Origin: Bordetella parapertussis
Lineage (GTDB): Bacteria; Pseudomonadota; Gammaproteobacteria; Burkholderiales; Burkholderiaceae_A
Direction of reading: 5' to 3'
DNA: 64,000 nt
NCBI GenBank assembly: GCA_945877235.1
Contig: CAMCRF010000008.1
Coordinates: 39,158 to 103,157 of the forward strand
Shown here: positions 24,680 through 34,209 of the stretch, piece after piece
Numbering within the stretch: the stretch's first letter is position 1
Layout: each line of letters starts with the position of its first letter
The notes under the pieces: generated by a model
What the model was told of the DNA's origin: nothing
Seen by the model: the letters and a program-made list of their open reading frames with translations, nothing else
Databases searched by the model: none
Translations under genes and position numbers: made by a program

Positions 24680-24704
24680 AAGCCCCGCCACCGCGGGGCT
24701 TTTC
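24680..24704. terminator. bidirectional intrinsic terminator between rpmG and the ZIP gene
   Basis: AAGCCCCG-CCAC-CGGGGCTTTT: a 7-8 bp GC stem with a short loop, flanked by A's on one side and T's on the other. It lies 26 bases past rpmG and 16 bases from the convergent ZIP gene stop, so it can serve both strands. Confidence 0.88.
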
Positions 24705-24719
24705 ATTTTCAGTGACCGA

Positions 24720-25523
24720 TCAGTGTCCGTGCAGTAGGCTGGTCGCCAACGCAGCGAGCCCAACCCCCAGCAGCATCAACAGCGGCTGCTGCCAAGCGGC
24801 CTTTCGCTGACCACCATGGTGGTGCGAATCCGCCTGTGCATGGAGTTGGGGAATGAGATCAGACAAGGCGATGTAAATGAAGTTTGCCGCGGCAATCGTT
24901 AACACAAACGGCAGCCAGCCCGCAGCCTCCGCCAATAAAAAGTAGCCAGCCAAGCCGCCTACCAGAGAGCCAACCCCCGTGAGCAGATTGAAGAAAAGCG
25001 CCCGAGCGCGCGTAAACCCACTGTTGAGTAGCACAAAGAAATTCCCAATCTGCTGAGGCACCTCGTGGGTGGCAATGGCTGCGGCCGTCATGACGCCCAA
25101 GAATGGGTCAGTCCGGAATGACGCGGCAATCAGTACGCCGTCAGCCAACGCGTGAATGGTGCTTCCAATGAGCAGCGTGAACCCACCGCGCCCCGCAGTT
25201 TTGGCATCGTGCCCATGCTCGTGATGGTGGCCATCGTGCTCATGATGATGGTCATGACGCAACAGAGAGAGCCGCTCAAGAAAGAAAAACACCAAGAGCC
25301 CCGTCAAGAGGGTGGCTGTCATGGTGTGGACATCCACATTGCCCAGGTGAAGGCTCTCAGGGAACAAATGCAGGAGGGCTGTGCCCAACAACATACCCGC
25401 CGAGAAGCTCACCATGCGGTCGACGAGTCGAGACAATCTCCCAAGCGAGACGATTGCCGCCAGGAGAATACTCAGGAAGGTTGCAGCCACACAGGCCAAC
25501 AGAATTGAAGTTAGGGTCAGCAC
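24720..25523 (-). CDS. ZIP-family divalent metal transporter
   Basis: A 267-residue inner-membrane protein with about eight helices. The ZIP signature is in helices 4-5, STIHALADGVLIAASF and AAIATHEVPQQIGNF, holding the intramembrane metal site. The loop after helix 3 is His-rich (HDHHHEHDGHHHEHGHD), and a second His cluster lies at SHHHGG. This suggests import of zinc, or possibly iron or manganese. It is divergent from phoX (65 bases), whose enzyme needs Ca and Fe; a link is not shown. Confidence 0.93.
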   Translation of the reverse strand: MLTLTSILLACVAATFLSILLAAIVSLGRLSRLVDRMVSFSAGMLLGTALLHLFPESLHLGNVDVHTMTATLLTGLLVFFFLERLSLLRHDHHHEHDGHHHEHGHDAKTAGRGGFTLLIGSTIHALADGVLIAASFRTDPFLGVMTAAAIATHEVPQQIGNFFVLLNSGFTRARALFFNLLTGVGSLVGGLAGYFLLAEAAGWLPFVLTIAAANFIYIALSDLIPQLHAQADSHHHGGQRKAAWQQPLLMLLGVGLAALATSLLHGH

Positions 25524-25588
25524 GCCGAAAGCATAATCCGATTGTCACGTGCGTCGGGCCACAATGCAGAAAAAGTTTGGAGCCAATC

Positions 25589-27793
25589 ATGTTTGAATCG
25601 CACGAAGATCCCATCACAAACCCGAATCCAAGCGTTCATTTTCAGGATGTGCTTGAGGCCAGCCTCAATAGCCCTGCACGCCGCCAAGTGCTCCGCGGCG
25701 CAGTGGGGCTAAGCGCTGCTGGGCTGTCCCCGCTGGCCGCAGCGGCTGCCCCGACGCCAGCCTCCTCACTGGGCTTTAAGGCCACAGAAAAGCTCGTCAC
25801 CGATGACGTCATGCTGCCCCCTGGCTACAGTTACCGAGTGGTGCATGCAACGGGCGATGCAATGGATTTCCAAGTGCCCAGCTTTGGTGCGCTTGGACTC
25901 GAGACCGATGACTTCAGTCATCGCATCGGTGACCAGCATGATGGTATGGCGATCTTCTTCATCAATGCAGAGGGGCAGTACACCCAGCAAGACACCGGAC
26001 GTGCACTCCTCTGCGTGAATCACGAGAGCTCAGCCCTCTCTGTTTTTCTGCACGTCAAAGGACAGACCAGCAACGGCAAGTCAGGTCAACGTTTTGGCGG
26101 GACCGGCTGGGATGGCGGAGTTCGGCCCCTTGAAGAGGTCCTCAAGGAGATCAACATTCATGGAGTCTCCGTTGCTGAGATCCAACGCACCAAGACGGGC
26201 TGGCAACTGGTGCGAGGCTCCCCCTTCAATCGGCGAATCACACCCGAGACAGCAGCGCGTGTAGCCGGTCCCAAGGCCCACCTCAAAGACATTCAGGCGC
26301 GCTTCGCCACGAAGCGTTTCCCCAAAGGAGACAGAAGCCGGGGCACCATCAACAACTGTGGCATGGGCCAGACCCCGTGGGGCACCTACCTCACCTGCGA
26401 GGAAAACTTTTATGCCTACTTCGTGCGAACACGAGGTGCCTTACCCGATGTAAAAACATCGCGGGCATTCCTGCGCTATGGCGTCTCAATGGAGCTGGTT
26501 CAGGCTGGCGCTCGCAATCGCAGCCAGGGCTGGGTGAGCGTGCGCGGCACACAGGACGACAGCCGCTTCGAACGCTGGGATACATCCATCACGGGCGCCC
26601 GTCCCGAGGAAGATTACCGTCAAGAGCCCAACACATTTGGCTACGTCACCGAGATCGACCCCATGGATCGCACGAGCGCGATTGTGAAGCGCACCGGACT
26701 CGGACGGTTCGTGCATGAGGCGGCCGTCTTTGCCCGACCTGTGAAGGGTCAACCCTTGGCGGTCTACATGGGCTGCGATGGTCGAAACGAATACATCTAC
26801 AAGTTCGTAAGCAAAGCCCTTTGGGACCCATCGGATATCGGTGGCGGTCTCGCGGTGGGCGATAAGTACCTCAATGAGGGGCAGTTGTACGCCGCGAAAT
26901 TCCGCGAGGACGGGCGCGGCGAGTGGCTGCCCCTCAGTGACTCTAACCCAGCCATTGCCGCCTACGCCGACTTCCCCTTCACCAGCCAGGCAGATGTGTT
27001 GGTTTTTACACGCATTGCCGCCGACGCAGCCGGGGCCACGGCGATGGACCGCCCCGAATGGGGTGCAGTCAACCCAGCGAATGGCGAAATCTACTTCGCG
27101 CTCACCAACAACAGCGACCGCTTCCGTCAGCCCAACTCAACCAACGCATCCAATCCGCGTGCCTATCGGGATCCAGACGGCAAGTCCTACAAAGGCAACC
27201 CCAATGGCCACATCATTCGGTTCCGAGAGGACCGTGGCCTGAACACCGCCAATGGCTTTCAATGGGATGTCTTTCTCTTCGGTGCTGAAGAGGACAGCAG
27301 AGACATCAATGCCTCGAAACTCACAGCGGCCAACAGTTTTTCATCGCCTGACGGCATCTGGTTTAGCAAGGCCACAGGTATTTGCTGGATTCAGACGGAC
27401 GACAGCGCCATGACCGATGAGAGCAACTGCATGCTGGTCGCTGCCATTCCGGGAAAGGTGGGCGATGGAGGCCCCCTGACCATCACCAATGAGATCGACG
27501 GGGTAAAGGGTATTCAGCAGACATTCGTGGGGGCCACGCTAGGGGCTAATCAGCTCAAGCGATTTATGACGGGCCCAACCGGATGCGAAGTGACTGGGCT
27601 ATGCGAAACGCCCGATGGCAAGGCACTCTTCGTCAATATTCAGCACCCGGGCGAGAACACCAAGGTCGAAGAGATGCTCGACGAGACCTATCAGAGCCGC
27701 TGGCCAGGGAACCGGGGCTATGGTCGCCCCGGTCGCCCTCGCTCAGCCACTATTGTGATTACGCGCGACGACGGCGGTCCTATCGGGCTTTGA
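25589..27793 (+). CDS. phoX: PhoX-family alkaline phosphatase (DUF839)
   Basis: A 734-residue exported protein. The Tat leader is SPARRQVLRGAVGLSAAGLS; the body has the PhoX landmarks LLCVNHESSA, INNCGMGQTPWGTYLTCEENF (Cys and Glu of the iron/calcium site), FGYVTEIDP, YMGCDGRNEYIYKFVS, PEWGAVNP, and NCMLVAAIPG. PhoX cleaves phosphate monoesters in the periplasm using Ca2+ and Fe3+; some DUF839 proteins have other roles. ATG 25589 has GGAG 6 bases upstream; the in-frame upstream region overlaps the divergent ZIP gene. Only one Pho-box half site (TTGTCAC, 25542) is visible before it. Confidence 0.9.
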   Translation: MFESHEDPITNPNPSVHFQDVLEASLNSPARRQVLRGAVGLSAAGLSPLAAAAAPTPASSLGFKATEKLVTDDVMLPPGYSYRVVHATGDAMDFQVPSFGALGLETDDFSHRIGDQHDGMAIFFINAEGQYTQQDTGRALLCVNHESSALSVFLHVKGQTSNGKSGQRFGGTGWDGGVRPLEEVLKEINIHGVSVAEIQRTKTGWQLVRGSPFNRRITPETAARVAGPKAHLKDIQARFATKRFPKGDRSRGTINNCGMGQTPWGTYLTCEENFYAYFVRTRGALPDVKTSRAFLRYGVSMELVQAGARNRSQGWVSVRGTQDDSRFERWDTSITGARPEEDYRQEPNTFGYVTEIDPMDRTSAIVKRTGLGRFVHEAAVFARPVKGQPLAVYMGCDGRNEYIYKFVSKALWDPSDIGGGLAVGDKYLNEGQLYAAKFREDGRGEWLPLSDSNPAIAAYADFPFTSQADVLVFTRIAADAAGATAMDRPEWGAVNPANGEIYFALTNNSDRFRQPNSTNASNPRAYRDPDGKSYKGNPNGHIIRFREDRGLNTANGFQWDVFLFGAEEDSRDINASKLTAANSFSSPDGIWFSKATGICWIQTDDSAMTDESNCMLVAAIPGKVGDGGPLTITNEIDGVKGIQQTFVGATLGANQLKRFMTGPTGCEVTGLCETPDGKALFVNIQHPGENTKVEEMLDETYQSRWPGNRGYGRPGRPRSATIVITRDDGGPIGL

Positions 27794-28700
27794 GGGTCTT
27801 ACTAAACCAGGCAAGACAACGCCTCCAGCCATCCTCCGCCTCCGCCTTGCGATAGCTGGGGCGGTAGTCCGCGTGAAAAGCATGTGGGGTGTCTGGGTAG
27901 AGCATGATCTCTGACGCCTTGGCCGCCTCCCCGCCGAAGGAGAGCAAGGTCTTCATCTCGTCCACATCGGAATTGGGAATGCCCGTGTCAGCCCCGCCGT
28001 ATAGCCCAAGCACCGGCCACTTGAGCTTCTCGGCGATATCGATCGGGTGAAAGGGGTTGGCCTCGTTCACCGTGCTGCGAATGCGTCCATACCAAGCTAC
28101 CCCACCGCTGAGTTCGCCCAGCTCGGCGGCAGCCAGCCAGACAATACGCCCCCCCCAGCAAAACCCGGTAACGCCCATGCGCCCCTTGGCCCCGCCCTGC
28201 TTCAGCGCAAACGCTGCAGCCGCGCGAAGATCGCCAAGTACCTGGCGATCGGTGGCTTTGCTCACGACCTTCTCAAAAATCTCTGGAATGCTCTTGAGCT
28301 GGCGCGGATCACCCTGGCGATGAAAAAACTCCGGCGCCAACGCCAGATAGCCCTGCTTGGCAAAGCGACGGCAGACATCGGCAATATGCTCGTGCACGCC
28401 GAAAATCTCGTGGGCCACGATGACGGTCGCAAGCGCAGTCTGCCCAGCCGGCTTGGCCATATAAACGGGAACATCGCCGGAGTCGGTGGGCATTTTGGTC
28501 CACCCCGCATCGAGGCCTTGGGTATCAGTGGTGATGGTCTGCGCCTGAAGCGGCCCCGAAGGTGCCGCCGTAGCAGCGAAGCCTGCCAACGCTGAGGCCT
28601 GAAGAAAACCGCGGCGGCTGCCGGGTAGAAGGCTGGGATTGGGCGGGGTGAGGGAGTCAATTTCTTTCTGTGCTGCGCTCGTCCAGTCATTCACGGCCAA
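27780..28700 (-). CDS. exported dienelactone-hydrolase-family protein
   Basis: A 306-residue alpha/beta hydrolase with a probable Tat leader, GSRRGFLQASALAGFAATAAP, starting about residue 28. The catalytic triad is recognisable: nucleophile Cys in VTGFCWGGRIVW, Asp in LYGGADTGIP, and His in YPDTPHAFHADYRP. It also has VIVAHEIFGVHEHIADVCRR, a family hallmark. Cytosolic members open dienelactones; the role of exported ones is unknown. Its 3' end overlaps phoX by 14 bases on the opposite strand. Confidence 0.88.
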   Translation of the reverse strand: MAVNDWTSAAQKEIDSLTPPNPSLLPGSRRGFLQASALAGFAATAAPSGPLQAQTITTDTQGLDAGWTKMPTDSGDVPVYMAKPAGQTALATVIVAHEIFGVHEHIADVCRRFAKQGYLALAPEFFHRQGDPRQLKSIPEIFEKVVSKATDRQVLGDLRAAAAFALKQGGAKGRMGVTGFCWGGRIVWLAAAELGELSGGVAWYGRIRSTVNEANPFHPIDIAEKLKWPVLGLYGGADTGIPNSDVDEMKTLLSFGGEAAKASEIMLYPDTPHAFHADYRPSYRKAEAEDGWRRCLAWFSKTLKAR

Positions 28701-28729
28701 TGCTCCTATGGGTTGAGAAGAAGATAGGA

Positions 28730-31471
28730 CTAGTGTGCATCATCCCAGTTCGTTCCGACGCCCACCGAGACCAGCAGGGGCACGCGCATCTGAGCGACCT
28801 GCTCCATGACCCGAGGCACCAGTTGCTCCACAGTGGCGAGCTCCTGATCTGGAACTTCGAGAATCAGCTCATCATGGACTTGCAGCAGCAGGCGGGCTTT
28901 AAACCCACCCAACGCAAGCTGCTCATGAACCTGCACCATCGCAAGCTTGATCAGATCGGCTGCCGTGCCCTGCATGGGGGCATTGATGGCAGCTCGCTCG
29001 GCTGCGGCGCGTCGCGGCCCATTGGGTGATCGAATTTCATCGAGCCAGAGGCGTCGACCGAACACTGTCTCAACGTACCCCTGTGCCTTTGCGAGGGCCT
29101 TGGTCTGTTCCATGTAACGCGCAACACCGGGATAGCGGTCAAAGTAACGGTCGATATAAATTTTGGCGGCGTCTCTCGGTATGTCTAGATTCTGAGCAAG
29201 GCCAAACGCACTCATGCCGTAGATCAGTCCGAAGTTAATCACCTTCGCATATCGCCGCTGGTCATCGGTGACCTCAGCCAGACTCACCCCAAAAATCTCC
29301 GACGCCGTCGCGCGGTGTACGTCTTGGCCTGTCTCGAAAGCCGTCACCAAACCCGGATCTTCAGAGAGATGCGCCATGATGCGCAGCTCGATCTGTGAGT
29401 AGTCTGCGGAAAGCAACTGATGGCCCTGAGGCGCAACAAATGCCTGACGGATTCGCCGCCCTTCAGCGGTGCGAATGGGAATGTTCTGCAGGTTGGGCTC
29501 GCTGGATGCGAGGCGACCCGTCACGGCCACGGCCTGAGAGAAGGTCGTGTGAACGCGCCCTGTGGTCGCATCGATCATGCGCGGGAGCTTGTCTGTGTAG
29601 GTACTCTTGAGCTTCGAGAGCCCCCGCCAAGCCAGCAGCGCCTTGGGCAAAGGGTAGTCTTGCGCGAGCTGTTCGAGTACGTCCTCGTCGGTGCTGGCCG
29701 CCCCTTTGGCGGTTTTCTTGATGGGCTTATATCCAAGCTTCCCAAAGAGAATTTCGCCCAACTGCTTTGGAGAGCCCAAATTGAAGGCCTCGCCGGCCAG
29801 CTCATGGGCCTGCTCTTCCAGACCGCGAATCGACACTGCAAGCTCCCGGCTCTGCTGGTCGAGTAGCGCCGCATCGACCAAAATGCCTGCCTCCTCCATG
29901 GCCCAGAGCACACGCAGGCTGGGTAGCTCGATGTCCTCATAGACCTTGCGCAGACTCGGCTGCGCCTGAATCTGCGGCCAGAGCACCTGATGCAGATGAA
30001 GTGTGAAGTCTGAATCCTCGCCCGAGTACTGGGTGGCCACATCAATCGCGACCTGCTCAAACCCAATGCGAGCGGCGCCTTTGCCCGTGACCGCATCGTA
30101 TGAAAGGCCAGACCGACCCAGATGGCGATCGGCTAAAGATGCCAGGTCGTGTGATCGGTGGGCCTCCAGCACATAGGACTGAAGCAGCGTGTCGTGCGCA
30201 ATGCCGCAGAGGCGAATGCCCGCCCGAAGCAGCACGTGCGCGTCGTATTTGAGGTTCTGCCCGACCTTTTGCCGATCCGGGTCCTCGATCCAGGGCTTGA
30301 GCTGCGCCAGCACCCAGTCTCGCGAGAGCTGATCAGGCGCACCGGTATAGGCATGCCCTACCGGAACGTAGACCGCATGGCCAACCTCCCAGGAGAAAGA
30401 GAGGCCCACCAGATCTGCCGCGCGAGGGTCAATGGAGGTGGTCTCGGTGTCGAACGCGACCAGATCTGCCTGCCACAGCTGCTGCAACAGACCTTTGAAC
30501 GCGTCCTCGGTCAGTATGGCCTCATAACGGCCCTGAATTGCGGGATGAGGGGTCGCCTGATTGATGTTCTGGGTCGGAGCCCCGACGGCGGTACCTTCAT
30601 CAACCAGCCCTCGCAGGCTTCGCCCAAGGTCGAGTTGCTCCCGCAGGCTCCGCAAGGCGTCTGCCGAGGGGGCCGTCGGAATCAATGTATCGAAGCCTGG
30701 CACGGCGTCGCGCAGGTCTGCATCGCACTTTACGGTCACCAAAACGCGGGCCGTTGGAAGCCATTCAAGGGCCTTTCGCAGATTCTCGCCAACCACGCCC
30801 TTGATCTCTGCAGCGCAGGCCATAACCGCCTCCAGGGAGCCATACTCCGCAATCCACTTGGCAGCGGTCTTCGGGCCCACCTTCTCCACTCCGGGCACGT
30901 TATCCACGCTGTCACCCACCAGGGAGAGGTAATCCACAATCTGCTCTGGGAAAACCCCAAACTTCTCCATGACGCCCTGCCGATCCAGATGCCTCGGAGG
31001 CCCACCGTCGCGGGTCATGGTGTCGACCAGCGTGACCTTATCGGTCACCAACTGTGCAAGGTCTTTGTCCCCGGTGGCTATGAGCGTCTCGAGACCAAGC
31101 GCGCTCGCCTGTGTCGCTAGGGTTCCAATGACATCGTCGGCTTCAAGGCCGTCGATCACCACAAGGGGCCAGCCCAATTCGCGCACCGCCTCGAAGATGT
31201 AGGGCAGTTGCGTGCGAAGGTCATCCGGCATCGCCGAGCGATTGGCTTTGTAGTCGGGGAAGATCTCATCCCGGAAGGTCTTTCCGGGTGGATCAAAGAC
31301 ACAGGCCGCATATTGGGCAGGAAATTCATCACGCACCCGCCGAAGCATGTTCACCATGCCGGTCACGGCCCCCGTGGGCAGCCCGGATTTGCTGCGCAGG
31401 TCGGGGAGGCCGTGGAAAGCGCGGTAGACAAAGCTCGAGGCGTCGATCAGGAGGAGGCGGTCGGCAGGCAT
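28730..31471 (-). CDS. polA: DNA polymerase I
   Basis: A 913-residue three-domain enzyme. The N-terminal 5'-3' exonuclease (LLLIDASSFVYRAFHGLPDL, SLVGDSVDNVPGVEKVGPKT) is followed by a 3'-5' exonuclease with intact acidic residues (VAFDTETTSIDP, QNLKYDAHVL, YSGEDSDFT) and the polymerase domain (SADYSQIELRIMAHLSED, RRYAKVINFGLIYGMSAFG, LLQVHDELILEVP). Proofreading should therefore be functional. It is divergent from glnS with only 39 bases between the start codons, so promoters must overlap coding sequence or be very compact. Confidence 0.98.
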   Translation of the reverse strand: MPADRLLLIDASSFVYRAFHGLPDLRSKSGLPTGAVTGMVNMLRRVRDEFPAQYAACVFDPPGKTFRDEIFPDYKANRSAMPDDLRTQLPYIFEAVRELGWPLVVIDGLEADDVIGTLATQASALGLETLIATGDKDLAQLVTDKVTLVDTMTRDGGPPRHLDRQGVMEKFGVFPEQIVDYLSLVGDSVDNVPGVEKVGPKTAAKWIAEYGSLEAVMACAAEIKGVVGENLRKALEWLPTARVLVTVKCDADLRDAVPGFDTLIPTAPSADALRSLREQLDLGRSLRGLVDEGTAVGAPTQNINQATPHPAIQGRYEAILTEDAFKGLLQQLWQADLVAFDTETTSIDPRAADLVGLSFSWEVGHAVYVPVGHAYTGAPDQLSRDWVLAQLKPWIEDPDRQKVGQNLKYDAHVLLRAGIRLCGIAHDTLLQSYVLEAHRSHDLASLADRHLGRSGLSYDAVTGKGAARIGFEQVAIDVATQYSGEDSDFTLHLHQVLWPQIQAQPSLRKVYEDIELPSLRVLWAMEEAGILVDAALLDQQSRELAVSIRGLEEQAHELAGEAFNLGSPKQLGEILFGKLGYKPIKKTAKGAASTDEDVLEQLAQDYPLPKALLAWRGLSKLKSTYTDKLPRMIDATTGRVHTTFSQAVAVTGRLASSEPNLQNIPIRTAEGRRIRQAFVAPQGHQLLSADYSQIELRIMAHLSEDPGLVTAFETGQDVHRATASEIFGVSLAEVTDDQRRYAKVINFGLIYGMSAFGLAQNLDIPRDAAKIYIDRYFDRYPGVARYMEQTKALAKAQGYVETVFGRRLWLDEIRSPNGPRRAAAERAAINAPMQGTAADLIKLAMVQVHEQLALGGFKARLLLQVHDELILEVPDQELATVEQLVPRVMEQVAQMRVPLLVSVGVGTNWDDAH

Positions 31472-31510
31472 GTAGGGATTATGCGGCAGAGCTTCAGTAC
31501 ACTACGGGGC

Positions 31511-33226
31511 ATGTCCGACACCCCCACCGAAGTCACGCATTTCCTGCGTCAAATCATCGAAGCCGACCTCGCAGCAGGCCGGGTCGAAAACGTCATCACC
31601 CGGTTCCCACCGGAGCCAAATGGCTACCTTCACTTTGGCCACGCCAAGTCGATCTGCCTGAATTTTGGCCTCGCCCAGCGTTTCTCGGGCCGCTGTCACC
31701 TGCGACTCGACGACACGAATCCGGCCAAAGAGGAGCAGGAATACGCCGATGCCATCGAAGAGATGGTGCGTTGGCTGGGGTTCGATTGGGGAGAACATCA
31801 TTATTTCGCCAGCGATTATTTTGAGCAGCTCTACCAATTCGCCGAGGCCCTGATTCTGTCCGGTCATGCCTACGTCGATTCGCTTGCGGCTGACGAGATG
31901 CGGGCGCTCCGCGGAACCCTCACCCAGCCGGGGGAGAACTCTCCTTTTCGGACGCGCAGCGTCGAGGAAAACCTCGACCTCTTTCGTCGCATGCGGGCCG
32001 GCGAGTTCCCCGACGGGACCCATGTACTGAGGGGCAAGATCAACATGGCCTCACCCAACATGAACCTCAGGGATCCGGTGTTCTATCGAATTCGGCATAC
32101 CGAGCATCACCGGGCAGGATCTGCATGGTGCATCTACCCCCTCTACGACTATGCGCACCCGCTCTCAGATGCCATTGAGGGCATCAGTCACTCCATTTGC
32201 ACCCTCGAATTCGAGGACCACAGGCCGCTCTACGATTGGCTCGTAGACCGAGTCCGAGAGACAGGCCACCTCGCAGGCCCTTACCGACCACACCAGTACG
32301 AATTCGCTCGCCTCAACCTCACCTACGTCGTGCTCTCCAAACGAAAGCTCATCGAGCTCATCGAATCAAAGGTTGTGACCGGCTGGGATGACCCACGCAT
32401 GCCCACCTTGGTTGCTGCGCGCAGGCGAGGCTACCCACCTGAAGCATTCCGAAAATTTGTAGACAGCACGGGCGCATCGAAGTCCGATGCCTGGATCGAC
32501 TACAGCGTCTTTGAGCAGGCTATTCGGGATCACCTCAACGAGATCGCACCACGTCGCGTGGCCGTGCTGGACCCGCTTCGCCTCGTTATTGAAAACATTG
32601 AGGCGGGCGAGGCACACACCTGCATCGCACCCAACCATCCGCAGCACCCAGCGCTTGGCAATCGAGAGATGCCGCTGACGCGTGAAGTCTTCATCGAGCG
32701 CGAAGACTTCATGGAAGTGCCCAGCAAAGGGTTCTTCCGCCTTAGCCCCGGGGGGCGTGTGCGACTCAAATATGGTTTTGTGGCCGAGTACCTCAGCCAC
32801 ACACACGACAACAGCGGTCAAGTCGATGCGGTGCACGTTCGCATTCTGGAAGACTCTAAAAGTGGAACGCCGGGAGCCGATCAGTACAAGGTCAAAGGCG
32901 TGATCCATTGGGTCAGTGCGACCCATGCCGTCAAGGCCGAAGTCCGATTGTTCGATCGTTTGTTCTCCAGCCCCACCCCCGGCGCCCGTCGCGAGGGAGA
33001 CCCTCCCGACCTCGAGCGCCACTTCATGGACGACCTCAACCCCGACAGCCTGACCACCATACAGGCCATGCTTGAGCCAAGTCTGGTTGCGCCCGTTCTA
33101 GGCCAAGCAGTTCAGTTCGAGCGCCACGGCTATTTCGTACCGGACAGCATCGACAGCCGTCCGGAGCATCTGGTTTTCAACCGAACCGTCACGCTCAAAG
33201 ACTCCTGGGGGAAGCAGCCAACATGA
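31511..33226 (+). CDS. glnS: glutaminyl-tRNA synthetase
   Basis: A 571-residue class I aminoacyl-tRNA synthetase. The HIGH-type motif is RFPPEPNGYLHFGHAKSICL, LRLDDTNPAKEEQEY follows, and the KMSKS-type loop is VVLSKRKLIELI; DDPRMPTLVAARRRGYPPEA is typical of GlnRS. ATG 31511 gives the canonical MSDTPTEVTHFLRQIIEAD start; the frame upstream runs through polA and is not part of the gene. It overlaps the quinone oxidoreductase gene by 4 bases. Confidence 0.97.
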   Translation: MSDTPTEVTHFLRQIIEADLAAGRVENVITRFPPEPNGYLHFGHAKSICLNFGLAQRFSGRCHLRLDDTNPAKEEQEYADAIEEMVRWLGFDWGEHHYFASDYFEQLYQFAEALILSGHAYVDSLAADEMRALRGTLTQPGENSPFRTRSVEENLDLFRRMRAGEFPDGTHVLRGKINMASPNMNLRDPVFYRIRHTEHHRAGSAWCIYPLYDYAHPLSDAIEGISHSICTLEFEDHRPLYDWLVDRVRETGHLAGPYRPHQYEFARLNLTYVVLSKRKLIELIESKVVTGWDDPRMPTLVAARRRGYPPEAFRKFVDSTGASKSDAWIDYSVFEQAIRDHLNEIAPRRVAVLDPLRLVIENIEAGEAHTCIAPNHPQHPALGNREMPLTREVFIEREDFMEVPSKGFFRLSPGGRVRLKYGFVAEYLSHTHDNSGQVDAVHVRILEDSKSGTPGADQYKVKGVIHWVSATHAVKAEVRLFDRLFSSPTPGARREGDPPDLERHFMDDLNPDSLTTIQAMLEPSLVAPVLGQAVQFERHGYFVPDSIDSRPEHLVFNRTVTLKDSWGKQPT

Positions 33227-34209
33227 GACGTATCGACCACCAACCCGGCGGAGGGCCTGAGTGCCTGCACCTGATCGAGGCTGAAATGCCCAAGCCTGGG
33301 CCTGGCGAGGCCCGCATTCAGGTCGCCTACGCAGGCGTGAACCGCCCCGATGTGCTGCAGCGTAAAGGGCTCTATCCACCCCCGCCTGATGCCAGTCCTT
33401 ACCTCGGACTCGAGGTCAGCGGGGTTGTCTCTGCAGTCGGCGAGGGAGTCGACTCGGCGCTCATCGGTCAGACCGTCTGTAGCCTGACCCCTGGGGGTGG
33501 CTACGCCGACGAGGTTTTGGTGCCCGCGAGTCACTGCATGTCGGTGCCCGCAGGCTTGGCCCTGAGAGACGCTGCCTGCCTGCCGGAGACCATGATGACA
33601 GTCTGGGCCAACCTGATCGAGCGCGGACAGCTCATGCCTGGGCAGTCGGTGCTCATTCATGGTGGGTCCAGCGGTATAGGGACAACAGCCATCCAGCTCG
33701 CACGCTGGGCGGGTGCATCACGCATCTTCGCCACCGTCGGCTCCGCCGACAAGGCCGAGGCCTGCCGCGCATTGGGCGCAGACCGTTGCATTCAGTACAA
33801 GGATGAAGACTTCGTCGAGGTCATTCGCACAGAGATGCACGACCAAGGTGTCAACCTCATTCTCGACATGGTCGGTGGGGATTACATTTACAAGAACCTC
33901 AAGTGCCTTGCCCTTGAGGGGCGCCTGGTGCAGATTGCCTTTCTATCAGGTGCAAAGGTGGACATGAACTGGGATTTGCTCATGCGCAAGCGGCTCACCT
34001 ACACGGGTTCTACGCTTCGCCCCCGCAGCATCGAGGAGAAAGCCCGAATCGCTCAGAGCCTGCAGCAGGCGATCTGGCCCGAAGTCGCCGCAGGGCGGAT
34101 TCGCCCCATAGTTCACGCCGAGTTCGACCTCACCGAGGTGCGTGCCGCCCACGCCCTCATGGAATCCTCTCAACACGTTGGAAAAATTGTTCTCAAGGTA
34201 CAACCATGA
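33223..34209 (+). CDS. NAD(P)H quinone oxidoreductase, PIG3-like zinc-free medium-chain dehydrogenase
   Basis: A 328-residue MDR-superfamily protein. It has VAYAGVNRPDVLQRKGLYPP and GLEVSGVVSAVGEGV in the GroES-like domain, and the Rossmann motif LIHGGSSGIGTTAIQLARWAG. The catalytic zinc ligands are absent, as in quinone reductases (Qor/TP53I3 type). It is translationally coupled to glnS (ATGA overlap) and to the following His-rich gene (34206-34209). Confidence 0.92.
   Translation: MRRIDHQPGGGPECLHLIEAEMPKPGPGEARIQVAYAGVNRPDVLQRKGLYPPPPDASPYLGLEVSGVVSAVGEGVDSALIGQTVCSLTPGGGYADEVLVPASHCMSVPAGLALRDAACLPETMMTVWANLIERGQLMPGQSVLIHGGSSGIGTTAIQLARWAGASRIFATVGSADKAEACRALGADRCIQYKDEDFVEVIRTEMHDQGVNLILDMVGGDYIYKNLKCLALEGRLVQIAFLSGAKVDMNWDLLMRKRLTYTGSTLRPRSIEEKARIAQSLQQAIWPEVAAGRIRPIVHAEFDLTEVRAAHALMESSQHVGKIVLKVQP

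Noticed and set aside
25542..25559. Possible Pho box upstream of phoX
   Set aside because: TTGTCAC occurs at 25542-25548, but the position 11 bases on reads GTCGGGC and 11 bases back GCATAAT, so there is no repeat; a single half site is not evidence.
30158..31120. 320-residue plus-strand ORF inside polA
   Set aside because: Fully antisense to conserved exonuclease domains of polA; a GC-rich codon shadow.
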